A stretch of 64,000 nucleotides of DNA from Pseudomonas citri (GTDB taxonomy: Bacteria > Pseudomonadota > Gammaproteobacteria > Pseudomonadales > Pseudomonadaceae), in NCBI RefSeq assembly GCF_025336485.1, contig NZ_JAODAB010000006.1:124001-188000 (forward strand), written 5' to 3'. The notes under the pieces were generated by a model. It worked only from the letters and a program-made list of their open reading frames with translations, was not told where the DNA came from and ran no database searches. Below are positions 36,838 through 45,047 of this stretch, one piece after another (the stretch's first letter is position 1; every line of letters starts with the position of its first letter). A program made the translations under genes and the position numbers.

Positions 36838-37179
36838 TCATTTCTTCAGCGTGTCATGCGCCTCCAGCGCTCGCAGGGAGAAGATGTACGCTGCACCGGC
36901 ATTCAGCGAGACGGCGGTGGCCAGGGTCGCGGCGATTTCTTCGCGGGTAGCGCCGGCCTTGATGGCGGCGTCGGTGTGGACGCCAATGCAGCCGTCACAA
37001 CGGGTGGTGATGGCGACGGCGATGGAGATCAGTTCACGGGTCTTGGCATCGAGCACGTTGTTTTCGGCGGCGGCTTCATCCAGGGCCATGTAGGCCTTGA
37101 CCATTTTCGGATTGCTCTTGCCCAGGGCACCAAAGGCACTCTTGATGGTAGGCAGCAGTTCGGACCAGTTGTTGAACAT
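36838..37179 (-). CDS. Carboxymuconolactone decarboxylase / AhpD-like family protein
   Basis: A 113-residue all-helical protein with the redox motif RCDGCIGVHTDAAIKAGAT: a Cys-x-x-Cys pair followed by His three residues on, as in AhpD-like CMD proteins. LISIAVAITTRCDGC is the usual lead-in. Such proteins act in peroxide defence or as small decarboxylases; the thiol pair favours the former. GGAGTCAAC precedes the ATG. It lies 99 bp downstream of the acylase gene on the same strand. Confidence 0.9.
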   Translation of the reverse strand: MFNNWSELLPTIKSAFGALGKSNPKMVKAYMALDEAAAENNVLDAKTRELISIAVAITTRCDGCIGVHTDAAIKAGATREEIAATLATAVSLNAGAAYIFSLRALEAHDTLKK

Positions 37180-37278
37180 TGTGTTGACTCCTGTGCAGGT
37201 GGCTTGGAGGGATCCCTTGCAGTCTTGACCATCAATGGCGATCCAGCCCGCCGGTGATGAAAAAATACCCGCGCCGAC

Positions 37279-39684
37279 TCAGGGGGCCCTGGCCGGCAGC
37301 AGTTTCAGGGTGCCGCGGGTGTTCGCCGTCACTTCTTCCTCGGCCAGGTGCGCCTGGTGATACAGCCCTTCGATATAGGCTTCGGCCTGGTCCTCGTAGT
37401 GCTTGTCGAACGGTACGCCGCTCTGGCCGACCGGGTTGATGGTGACGCTATGGGCCGGGTCGGCGAAGTCGATGATGCGCCGGGTCGAGGGTCCGTAGGT
37501 CACCGGCCAGGGCGCCGGGCCGATCCTGGCGGAGAGGTTGTTGGGCACTTCATGGGTGCCGGGCGCGGCGAAGGGGCCGATGTTGAAAATGCGGTCCAGT
37601 GGCTTTTGCATGCCCAGCGGATGGCCGTGGGTGAGGGTATGGGCCTTGCCCCATTGCCATTGCGTGGCATCGTCGCCCAAGGTTGCCTTGAGGTGCGCCA
37701 GGCTCTTGTCCCAGGCCTTTTTCACGGTGTCGGCCCGGGTTTCCTTGCCCGCTGTCGAGCGATCGTCCCACCACGGTGAATCCGCCGCAGCGGCCAGACG
37801 TGGCAGGGCTGCGTCAATGACCCGGGTCGACAGCGCGGTGTCGAAGAATCCGTCGCCCAGTTCATCGTGCAGGGCGGCGTCGGCGAGGTTGAACAGGAAC
37901 TGGTTGAACAGCGTCGCACTGGTGGAGTCCAGCGGATAATCCCCCGGCCACTGCGCCAGTTGTTCGACCCATTTGCGTTCCTGCGGGTCGCTGACCACCT
38001 CACGCAGCACCGGCAGCAACGGCGCGAGCAGGCGAGGGCCGTAGGCGGTGGTGGTGCCCAGTTGCAGTTTCCGGGTGGTTTCGATGTCCCACTTTGCCTG
38101 CTTGTCGCTGAGCTGCCGGTTGAGTTGCTGGCCGCGATCGGCGAGGTTGTAGTAGCCGGGAATCTCGATACCGCTGGCCGGCACGGGCTGGAAATTGGCT
38201 GAGATGATGTAGCCCCGCGCCGGATTTTCTTCCTGCGGGTTGCTGCTGAACGGGTAGAAGCCTTCCTTTTCCGCCTCCGGGCGGCTGCCGTCGAGGAGAA
38301 AGCCGGGCTTCACACCGACCGGCCGCTTGGGCAATTGCGCGGCGGCCCACCAGCCAATGTCCCCCTTGGCGTTGGCCCACACCACGTTCAACCCAGGGGC
38401 GTGGATCTTGGCCGACGCGCCACGGGCCTTGGCGAGGGTGTCGGCGCGGTTGAGCTGGTAAAACGCGTCGAGGATCGGGTTGCGGCTTTCCAGGAACCCC
38501 CACCACATGGCGACCGGGGTCTTGCCGGCGTTCACCCCGAGGGCATCGTTGACGATGGGACCGTGGGGCGACTGGCGCAGCACCAGCGTCACCGGCGCCT
38601 GGCCCTTGACCGCGATCTGCTGTTCGCTGCGGGTCATGTCCACCCATTTGTCGCGGTACCAGACCTGTTCGGGGTTCTCCGGATTGACCTTCTCGACGAT
38701 CAGGTCGAGGTCGTCGTTCTGGAACATGGTGACGCTCCAGCCGAAATCCTTGTTCATGCCCAGCGTCGCGAACGGCATCAGCGCCTGGTAATGCCCATAG
38801 AGCTCGAAACCCGGTGCCGACAGGTGCGCCTCGTACCACACCGAAGGGGCGGAAAAACGGATGTGCGGATCGCCCGCCAGCAATGGCTTGCCGCTGCGGG
38901 TGCGACTGCCGGAGACCGCCCAGGCGTTGCTGCCCTCGAACTGCGGCAAGCCATTGCCGGCCAGGGCCTGCTCGCTCAGTCGGGCCAGGGCATTGAGGTC
39001 TTTCCAATCGGAAGCGGCCAACGACAGGCCGCCGTTGCGTCCTTCGGTCAGCACGCCTTGGGACTGCCAGTCGAGGTCAAAGATGTTCAGGTAATGGGCA
39101 CCCAGTTGATCGCGGACATAAGTCAGCAGCGGTTCGGTGCGAAACGCCGCGGCGAAGCTGTAGGCCATGTAACCGGTAATGCTCACGGTGTCTTCGGCGG
39201 TGAAGGGCCGCTTGGGAATGCCCAGCACATCGAATTCGATGGGGCGGGTGTGACTGTCCTGGTAGGCATTGATGCCCTCCAGGTAAGCCTGCATCGCCAG
39301 CCAGGACGGCGATTGCGGATCCTGTTCCGCCACATAGGCCGCGGCGCGCTCGCGAATGCGCAGGCTGCGCATCAGTTTGTCGGTGTCGAGCAGTTTGGGC
39401 CCCAGCACCTCGGCCAGTTCACCACGGGCGAGGCGGCGCAGCACCTCCATCTGGAACAGCCGATCCTGGGCCTGGACATAACCCAGGGCGCGGTACAGGT
39501 CGGTTTCGTTTTCGGCGCGGATATGCGGCACGCCGCGTTCGTCGTAGCGCACCGTCACCGAACCATGCAGCCCCTGCAACTGCACCGTGCCCTGGCGGGT
39601 GGGCTGCTTGCTGTAGAGGTAGCCGCCCGCGACGATGACGGCGGTGACGACCAAGGACAGCAGGGCGATGAGGGTGCGTTTCAT
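37279..39684 (-). CDS. hacB: Penicillin-acylase-family Ntn hydrolase (acyl-homoserine lactone acylase HacB-like)
   Basis: An 801-residue precursor with an N-terminal hydrophobic anchor or signal (LIALLSLVVTAVIVAGGYLY), an alpha-chain region, and the autocleavage site Gly251-Ser252 in QFEGSNAWAVSGS, where Ser252 becomes the N-terminal nucleophile of the beta chain. GDPHIRFSAPSVWYE and NQFLFNLAD-type segments follow. In P. aeruginosa the acylase next to spuH (HacB) degrades long-chain acyl-homoserine lactones; the same position here supports this name. It should act in the periplasm. Substrate remains inferred. Confidence 0.78.
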   Translation of the reverse strand: MKRTLIALLSLVVTAVIVAGGYLYSKQPTRQGTVQLQGLHGSVTVRYDERGVPHIRAENETDLYRALGYVQAQDRLFQMEVLRRLARGELAEVLGPKLLDTDKLMRSLRIRERAAAYVAEQDPQSPSWLAMQAYLEGINAYQDSHTRPIEFDVLGIPKRPFTAEDTVSITGYMAYSFAAAFRTEPLLTYVRDQLGAHYLNIFDLDWQSQGVLTEGRNGGLSLAASDWKDLNALARLSEQALAGNGLPQFEGSNAWAVSGSRTRSGKPLLAGDPHIRFSAPSVWYEAHLSAPGFELYGHYQALMPFATLGMNKDFGWSVTMFQNDDLDLIVEKVNPENPEQVWYRDKWVDMTRSEQQIAVKGQAPVTLVLRQSPHGPIVNDALGVNAGKTPVAMWWGFLESRNPILDAFYQLNRADTLAKARGASAKIHAPGLNVVWANAKGDIGWWAAAQLPKRPVGVKPGFLLDGSRPEAEKEGFYPFSSNPQEENPARGYIISANFQPVPASGIEIPGYYNLADRGQQLNRQLSDKQAKWDIETTRKLQLGTTTAYGPRLLAPLLPVLREVVSDPQERKWVEQLAQWPGDYPLDSTSATLFNQFLFNLADAALHDELGDGFFDTALSTRVIDAALPRLAAAADSPWWDDRSTAGKETRADTVKKAWDKSLAHLKATLGDDATQWQWGKAHTLTHGHPLGMQKPLDRIFNIGPFAAPGTHEVPNNLSARIGPAPWPVTYGPSTRRIIDFADPAHSVTINPVGQSGVPFDKHYEDQAEAYIEGLYHQAHLAEEEVTANTRGTLKLLPARAP

Positions 39685-39790
39685 GGAGATTCCTTATTCT
39701 GGTGACAGCACTTCCGTGGTTGCGCTATTCGTTCCCTGTTTAACATGCCGCTGTGCGACTTCGCATCGCTCCCCGAAGGATTTCCCGGTC

Positions 39791-40378
39791 TTATTCCTTG
39801 CCCGATGTATCTTGGGCCCACGGACAATAGCAACCCACCGCCATCGTGTGGGTCGCGTTGACCGTCCGGCCAGCGCTCAACGCTTCGAGAATCGGTTCGA
39901 TGAAGCTGTTGCTCGAATTGCAGGTCAGGCCTTCGCTGTAGGGACCGAAGTACGCCAGCTCGCCGCTGCGATCCCAGATCGCCACGGCGGGGCTGGCGGG
40001 GATCCGGTTCGAGCCGGGGAGCGCCGACAGGGGCTTGAGACGGTTCAAGGTGGCGGGTAAATGGCCCTGGCTTGCGGTTTTCTGTACCGCGTAGAACTCG
40101 ACCCCCTGGGGTATGTATTTGTCGAGCAGTTCGGCAAGGTGTTGCTGGTTGCCGACGTTGCATGGGCAGGCCGGATCCCAGAAATGCACCAGGCGAATCG
40201 CGCCAGGGCCGGCCAGGTCGGCGGGCAGGCGCAAGGGGTCACCGGAAAATACCGCCGTGTGTTGGCTGAAAGCCCGCAGGAAGCGGCCCTGGAACCACTC
40301 ATACGCGAACCACAACACGGCGGCGCACCCGAGGGCAAGCAGGCTGGCGAGCAAGGTCGTGCGGTGGGACGGGCGCAT
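39791..40378 (-). CDS. Membrane-anchored thioredoxin-like protein (DUF6436-type) with CPC motif
   Basis: A 195-residue protein with one N-terminal membrane segment (LLASLLALGCAAVLWFAYEW) and a periplasmic thioredoxin-like domain. VHFWDPACPCNVGNQQHL places a Cys-Pro-Cys at the position of the thioredoxin CxxC. Later SPAVAIWDRSGELAYFGPY holds the cis-Pro strand of the fold, and two further Cys lie near the C-terminus (VGCYCPW). I read it as the DUF6436 family; a thiol-disulfide role is probable but untested. It is upstream of the acylase gene on the same strand (106-bp gap). Confidence 0.75.
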   Translation of the reverse strand: MRPSHRTTLLASLLALGCAAVLWFAYEWFQGRFLRAFSQHTAVFSGDPLRLPADLAGPGAIRLVHFWDPACPCNVGNQQHLAELLDKYIPQGVEFYAVQKTASQGHLPATLNRLKPLSALPGSNRIPASPAVAIWDRSGELAYFGPYSEGLTCNSSNSFIEPILEALSAGRTVNATHTMAVGCYCPWAQDTSGKE

Positions 40379-40486
40379 GGAGTCGATCCTCTGGGGCCGG
40401 GTAGCTTGCCACGCCTGTCGCGACAGATGAATATCTGAGGCCTACAAAATCCGTTTCGCGCGATGCGCTTATCCCTGGAAATATCG

Positions 40487-41434
40487 ATGCCTGCCACTTT
40501 CGACCCCGATCACTTGCGTGCCAGCCTGCAACCCCTGGCCCAGTGGCAGCCGCTTTCCGAGCAAGCCCTGGCCTACCAGCGGTTCTACGGCTTGGACTTT
40601 CCTCAACGCAGCTTGCGCAAGGGGCTGGGGCGTTTCCAGGTGGGCGGGTATGAGCTGGTCGGCCAGGTCTGGTGGCCGGAAAAAGCCGCGGCGACGCTGT
40701 TTGTGTTCCACGGTTATTACGATCACATGGGGTTGTATCGCCATTTGATCGAGTGGGCCCTGGAGCAGAAATTCGCGGTCATCGCCTGCGACCTGCCGGG
40801 TCACGGCCTGTCCAGCGGCGAACGTGCCAGCATCCATGACTTTGCCGAGTACCAGGCCACCTTGCAGGCTCTGTTGGCCGAGGCCGCGACACTGGCGCTG
40901 CCGCAACCCTGGCACCTGTGTGGGCAAAGCACGGGCGGGGCCATCGTGGTCGACCATGTGCTCAACCAGGGCGCGAACAGCCCGGCACAGGGCCAGGTCA
41001 TCCTGTTGTCACCCTTGGTACGGCCGCGAGCCTGGGGCTGGTCACGCCTGAGTTATTACCTGCTCAAGCCGTTCGTCACCGGTATCGCCCGAGTGTTCAG
41101 CGAGAACTCCACCGATCCCCAGTTCCTGCCCTTTCTGCGAGCCGACCCGCTGCAACCGCTGCGCCTGCCCACCGCGTGGGTGGGTGCGTTGGCGCGATGG
41201 ATCAAGCGTATCGAGGCGGCCCCGAGCAGCCCGCGCCAGCCGTTGATCGTGCAAGGGCAAGCGGACATGACGGTGGATTGGAAGCACAACCTGCAAGTGC
41301 TGAATAGCAAGTTCGACCGGCCGCAGGTGTTGATGTTGCCTGAAGGACGGCATCACCTGGCGAACGAAGCGCTGGCGATGCGGCAGGAGATGTTTGGGTT
41401 TCTGAGCAAGCGGATGAGCCGGAATCGGCGGTGA
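40487..41434 (+). CDS. Alpha/beta hydrolase (lysophospholipase-like)
   Basis: A 315-residue serine hydrolase. VFHGYYDHMGLYRHLIEWAL holds the oxyanion strand, CDLPGHGLSSGER is the family cap lead, HLCGQSTGGAIV holds the nucleophile serine in GxSxG, and EGRHHLANE the catalytic His. This is the serine aminopeptidase S33/monoacylglycerol-lipase-like branch. I prefer the ATG at 40487, preceded by CTGGAAAT, over the ATG at 40463, which lacks a ribosome site. It is divergent from the thioredoxin-like gene. The substrate is unknown. Confidence 0.85.
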   Translation: MPATFDPDHLRASLQPLAQWQPLSEQALAYQRFYGLDFPQRSLRKGLGRFQVGGYELVGQVWWPEKAAATLFVFHGYYDHMGLYRHLIEWALEQKFAVIACDLPGHGLSSGERASIHDFAEYQATLQALLAEAATLALPQPWHLCGQSTGGAIVVDHVLNQGANSPAQGQVILLSPLVRPRAWGWSRLSYYLLKPFVTGIARVFSENSTDPQFLPFLRADPLQPLRLPTAWVGALARWIKRIEAAPSSPRQPLIVQGQADMTVDWKHNLQVLNSKFDRPQVLMLPEGRHHLANEALAMRQEMFGFLSKRMSRNRR

Positions 41435-41493
41435 CGGATCGATCGCTTTTGTCGGATCGCCGCCCGGAGCAGCCTCGCGATAGCGATGTTGGG

Positions 41494-42237
41494 CTATTGC
41501 CCGAGGTTCTGCCCCACCGCCAACCCCGCCCGGATCGCCGCCAGCGCAGCCTGATAATAAGCCTGGCCCTCGGCCGACTCGGCGAAGGTGGAAAACTCTT
41601 CCAGCTCGGTGTCCGTCAGGTCGCGGTAGACGTACAGCAACGTGTTGTTCAGGTCGGCGCCGATCTGCTCCATCAACCGCTGGCGCTGGCCATTGAGCAT
41701 GCCTTGGGCCTGGCCTGCTCCCAGCAGGCCGGGGATCATCGAGCTGAGGCTGTCGGCCGCTACGCCGGCAATCGCCAGGCTGACCTCGGCGCCGGCTTCG
41801 CGGGCAGGCAGGGCCTGGGCCAGGTGACCGATGATCAACAGGCGATTATCGCTGGCCTGCATCTTCGGCAGCCCCTTGGCGTTTTTCGCCAGTTGATCGC
41901 GGCGGGTCGCCAGTAGTTCGGCCGCCACGACCTTGCGCCCCAGCGGCGACTGGAAAAACGCCAGTGCCGGTTGCGGGTCGCGCAGGTGCTTGCGCATTTG
42001 CGCCTCGGCCCGTTGGTCCACGGCCTGGGGAGCGAAACGTTGGTTGCTGTTGTCCACCAGCGCCTGGAACACTGCCGGCGGCAGGCTGTTTTGATAGCGC
42101 TGCTGGGCGGCGCTCAAGGCGTCATTGAAATGCGCCCGCTGTTCCGGCCAGCCGGCGACCTTGTACAACTGGTCGTAGCTGTCTGCCCAGGCGGGCAAGA
42201 CACAGAACATCAACAGTGAGAAAAGCAAACGGCGCAT
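41494..42237 (-). CDS. DUF2059 exported protein
   Basis: A 247-residue protein with a Sec signal (MRRLLFSLLMFCVLPAWA, cut before DSYDQLY). The mature protein is helical; the C-terminal part DLTDTELEEFSTFAESAEGQ matches the DUF2059 pattern, where a short sequence ending in YY is typical (here AYYQAALAAI). The ATG at 42237 is preceded by AGGAGCC; the open frame further upstream has no signal-like start. Function unknown. Confidence 0.8.
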   Translation of the reverse strand: MRRLLFSLLMFCVLPAWADSYDQLYKVAGWPEQRAHFNDALSAAQQRYQNSLPPAVFQALVDNSNQRFAPQAVDQRAEAQMRKHLRDPQPALAFFQSPLGRKVVAAELLATRRDQLAKNAKGLPKMQASDNRLLIIGHLAQALPAREAGAEVSLAIAGVAADSLSSMIPGLLGAGQAQGMLNGQRQRLMEQIGADLNNTLLYVYRDLTDTELEEFSTFAESAEGQAYYQAALAAIRAGLAVGQNLGQ

Positions 42238-42368
42238 AGGGGCTCCTATCAGCAGCCGACTATTCTCCGTGGGGTGTGGGAACTTGTCGAGAATTCGTAT
42301 CAGGTTCGTACGCTCGTGCAATCAAAGTCGCTGCGCGGTGCTGTCGGTTTCGCAGACACAGGCATACT

Positions 42369-43001
42369 ATGCGCACCATGCAAATACCCTCTGACCACCC
42401 GATGCTGCTGCGCATTGTCGACGACCTGGCCGAACGCGGCTGGTCGCAGCAGAACCTCTTCTTGCCGGATGCGCTGACCCGTAGCCTGGCGGCCGAATGT
42501 CGCCAGCGTGCCGCCGACGGCGAATTGGCGCCGGCCGGGGTCGGACGCGGGTCGTCCTCGCAGGTCCGCGAAGGGGTGCGTGGCGATCGCATCCAATGGC
42601 TGGAGCCCGGCCAGGCCGAGGCGTGCGACCGTTACCTGGCGTGGATGGACAGCTTGCGCGAGGCCCTCAACCGAGGGCTGTTCCTGGGCCTGGAAGATTT
42701 CGAAAGCCACTTCGCCTTGTACCCACCCGGCGCGTTCTACCTCAAGCATGTCGACCGCTTCCGCGATGACGACCGACGCGCGGTGTCGGCGGTGCTCTAC
42801 CTCAACGAGGACTGGCTACCCGAGCAGGGCGGGCAGTTGCGCATGTACCTGGACGAAGGGGTGGAACATGACGTGGTGCCTTGCGGCGGTTGCCTGGTGG
42901 TTTTCCTTTCCGGAAGCGTTCCCCATGAAGTCTTGCCGGCCACGCGGGAGCGCTTGTCGCTGACCGGCTGGTTCCGCCGGCGTGGCAACGAGTTGTTCTG
43001 A
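42369..43001 (+). CDS. 2-oxoglutarate/Fe(II)-dependent oxygenase (prolyl-4-hydroxylase-like)
   Basis: A 210-residue enzyme with the double-stranded beta-helix iron site: His-x-Asp in YLKHVDRFRD, the distal His in GSVPHEVLPA, and the 2-oxoglutarate-binding Arg nine residues on (RERLSLTGWF). YPPGAFYLKHVD is typical of the P4H-like subfamily. The start is uncertain between ATGs at 42369 and 42378, three codons apart. It is followed after 2 bp by the DUF523 gene, so they are one operon. The substrate cannot be inferred. Confidence 0.85.
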   Translation: MRTMQIPSDHPMLLRIVDDLAERGWSQQNLFLPDALTRSLAAECRQRAADGELAPAGVGRGSSSQVREGVRGDRIQWLEPGQAEACDRYLAWMDSLREALNRGLFLGLEDFESHFALYPPGAFYLKHVDRFRDDDRRAVSAVLYLNEDWLPEQGGQLRMYLDEGVEHDVVPCGGCLVVFLSGSVPHEVLPATRERLSLTGWFRRRGNELF

Positions 43002-43003
43002 CC

Positions 43004-43495
43004 ATGGAAAAGATCCTGGTCAGTCGTTGCCTGCTCGGGCATCGCGTGCGCTATGACGGCGGTGCCAGCGGGCCGTTCGATCAGCTCCAGCAGTGGCTCG
43101 ACGAGGGCCGGGTCGTGCCGTTGTGCCCGGAAGTGGCCGGCGGCTTGCCGACACCCCGGGCGGCGGCAGAGATTCCCGGCGGGCAGGGCGCACGAGTGCT
43201 CGACGGCCAGGCGGGGGTGTTTACCGGTGAAGGCGAGGACGTCAGCGCGCAGTTTCTGTCAGGCGCCCATCAAGCGCTGGAGCTGGTGCGCGAGCATGGC
43301 ATCCGGCTCGCAGTACTCAAGGCCAACAGTCCTTCGTGTGGCAACCTGCTGACCTATGACGGGACGTTCAGTGGCGTAAAGGTCAGCGGCGAAGGTGTGA
43401 CGGCGGCGTTGCTCAAGCGCCATGGGGTGCGGGTGTTCAGTGAGTTGGAGTTGCCTGAGGCCGTGTTGGCATTCCAGGCCTTGGTCCACGAATAA
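43004..43495 (+). CDS. DUF523 / TudS-like iron-sulfur protein
   Basis: A 163-residue protein with three conserved cysteines: Cys9 (VSRCLLGHRVRYDGG), Cys41 (VPLCPEVAGGLPTPR) and Cys112 (KANSPSCG). This pattern fits the DUF523 family, which includes the thiouracil desulfurase TudS whose three Cys hold a [4Fe-4S] cluster; I recall this link but do not prove it here. It may recycle thiolated nucleobases. It is co-transcribed with the oxygenase upstream. Confidence 0.85.
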   Translation: MEKILVSRCLLGHRVRYDGGASGPFDQLQQWLDEGRVVPLCPEVAGGLPTPRAAAEIPGGQGARVLDGQAGVFTGEGEDVSAQFLSGAHQALELVREHGIRLAVLKANSPSCGNLLTYDGTFSGVKVSGEGVTAALLKRHGVRVFSELELPEAVLAFQALVHE

Positions 43496-43531
43496 CCGTC
43501 GATTGGCGCTGCTCGTTCGGCAAGGATATTT

Positions 43532-43623
43532 TCTGTAGGAGCAAGGCTTGCCCGCAATGAAGACATTGCGGTCTTCAGGAAAAACGAGGTGTCCCTATCG
43601 CGGGCAAGCCTTGCTCCCACAAA
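43532..43623. repeat. REP doublet between convergent genes
   Basis: CTGTAGGAGCAAGGCTTGCC on the left and GGGCAAGCCTTGCTCCCACA on the right are inverted REP arms about 45 bp apart. The central part has ATGAAGACATTGCGGTCTTC, a smaller inverted repeat. It lies between the DUF523 gene and the GTPase gene. Confidence 0.85.
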
Positions 43624-43673
43624 TCTCCTTGCCACAGAGGGAATGTGCACCTGACCACAGGGCACTGTGTTGC

Positions 43674-45047
43674 TCAGAGCTCCCCAGCCAACTGCTCGAT
43701 CTGCTCCTGCCGCTCTGCCTGGCTCAACCGTGCCTGGGCATTGAGCGATGACCATTGCGGATGCGCCCGGGCCTTGCCCAGGGCTTCGGGCAGCTTGCCT
43801 TCGCGCCAGGTCTGGTCCTGGGGCGTGGCGATGCGGATGCTGTCCAGCGCCGCGTGGCCGCGTTGGTCGAGGGCTTGCAGCAGTTGCCGTTGGCGTAGCG
43901 CCAGCAGGCGCAGCACGTTGTCGTCCATCGTCAGTTCCCGTTGCCCCTTGAGCTTGCCCAGCAGTCGGTTGCCGTAGTTGCGAGCGGTTTGCAGGGCGCC
44001 GCCGGCCACCGCCCCGGCCAGGGCCGCGGCGCCGAGGGTCAGGCCACCCACCAGCAGGTCCACCCCGGCGCCGGCCGCCGCGCCCGCCGCGATGCCGCCG
44101 CCGACGCGTACGCCCACTTGCTTGAGGGTTTCGGGATTGAACAGGTCATCGCCCCAACGTCCATCGAGCAGCGGCAAATCGCTGGCCGCGGCGTCCCCGG
44201 GACGGAAGGCATAGAGCTTGAGCAGGGCTTCGACGCAGCGTTGCTCACGCTGACGCACGGCGCTGCGCAGCTCGCCGATGGCCTGGCGTTCCAGTTCGGG
44301 GTCGCTGGCGACGCTGCGTCGGCAGGCCGCGCAGTCGATCAGCAGTTCGGCGATCAGGCGCGTCGCACCCTGCTGGCGCGCCAGGCGTTGGACTTGCTGG
44401 TCGGCGATCAACCGTTCCAGAGGCGCGCGGGCATGTTCCAGCAGCAGCGCGAGGCTTTCATACAAGCGCCGCTCGCCGTCTTCGGGCGGGGCGACGCTGT
44501 CGAAGCGCACCAGGGCATGCAGCCCCAGCCGGGCCAGGGCGTCGCGCCAGTCGGGTTCGCGGTGGTGGGTGCCGCTGACGAAATTCAGCACCGGCAGCAG
44601 CGGCTTGCCACAACTGGCGAGGACTTCCAATTCATCGCGGTATTTGGCCAGCACCGGCTCCCGGGCATCGATCACATACAGCCCGGCATCGCTGGCGAGC
44701 AGTTGCCGCAGCACCTTGGCTTCCTGTTCGAAGCGTTGCCGCGCCTCGCTGCCTTCGAGAAACCGCGCCAGGCGGGCCGGGCCGTCGAGGCGCTCGCCGG
44801 GACGCTCCAGGCGTTCGAGGTAGTCGAGCAGGGCGATGGCATCTTCCAGGCCGGGCGTGTCGTACAGCTCCAGCAACGCGTCGCCCTCCACCGACAGCCG
44901 CGCGCCCTCGACATGCCGGGTGGTACTCGGGCGATGGGACACCTCGCCAAAGCCGACGTCCCGGGTGAGGGTGCGCAGCAGCGACGTCTTGCCCACATTG
45001 GTGTGGCCGACCACGGCCAGTTTCAGCGGCTTCAGCGGGTCAGTCAT
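43674..45047 (-). CDS. Era-like GTPase with C-terminal DUF3482 membrane domain
   Basis: A 457-residue GTPase: G1 GHTNVGKTS (14-22), a G2-like TTRHVEG, G3 DTPGLED, and a long C-terminal part with a glycine-zipper membrane segment (VRVGGGIAAGAAAGAGVDLL, then GGLTLGAAALAGAVAGGAL). Such zippers occur in proteins that insert in or deform membranes. It overlaps the DUF2868 gene by 8 bp, and the two are a recurrent pair in pseudomonads. The biological role is not known to me. Confidence 0.82.
   Translation of the reverse strand: MTDPLKPLKLAVVGHTNVGKTSLLRTLTRDVGFGEVSHRPSTTRHVEGARLSVEGDALLELYDTPGLEDAIALLDYLERLERPGERLDGPARLARFLEGSEARQRFEQEAKVLRQLLASDAGLYVIDAREPVLAKYRDELEVLASCGKPLLPVLNFVSGTHHREPDWRDALARLGLHALVRFDSVAPPEDGERRLYESLALLLEHARAPLERLIADQQVQRLARQQGATRLIAELLIDCAACRRSVASDPELERQAIGELRSAVRQREQRCVEALLKLYAFRPGDAAASDLPLLDGRWGDDLFNPETLKQVGVRVGGGIAAGAAAGAGVDLLVGGLTLGAAALAGAVAGGALQTARNYGNRLLGKLKGQRELTMDDNVLRLLALRQRQLLQALDQRGHAALDSIRIATPQDQTWREGKLPEALGKARAHPQWSSLNAQARLSQAERQEQIEQLAGEL

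Noticed and set aside
38000..39007. 335-residue frame on the same strand as the acylase in another register
   Set aside because: It is an off-frame Arg/Gly/Pro-rich reading of the acylase gene, with no frameshift evidence in the acylase itself.
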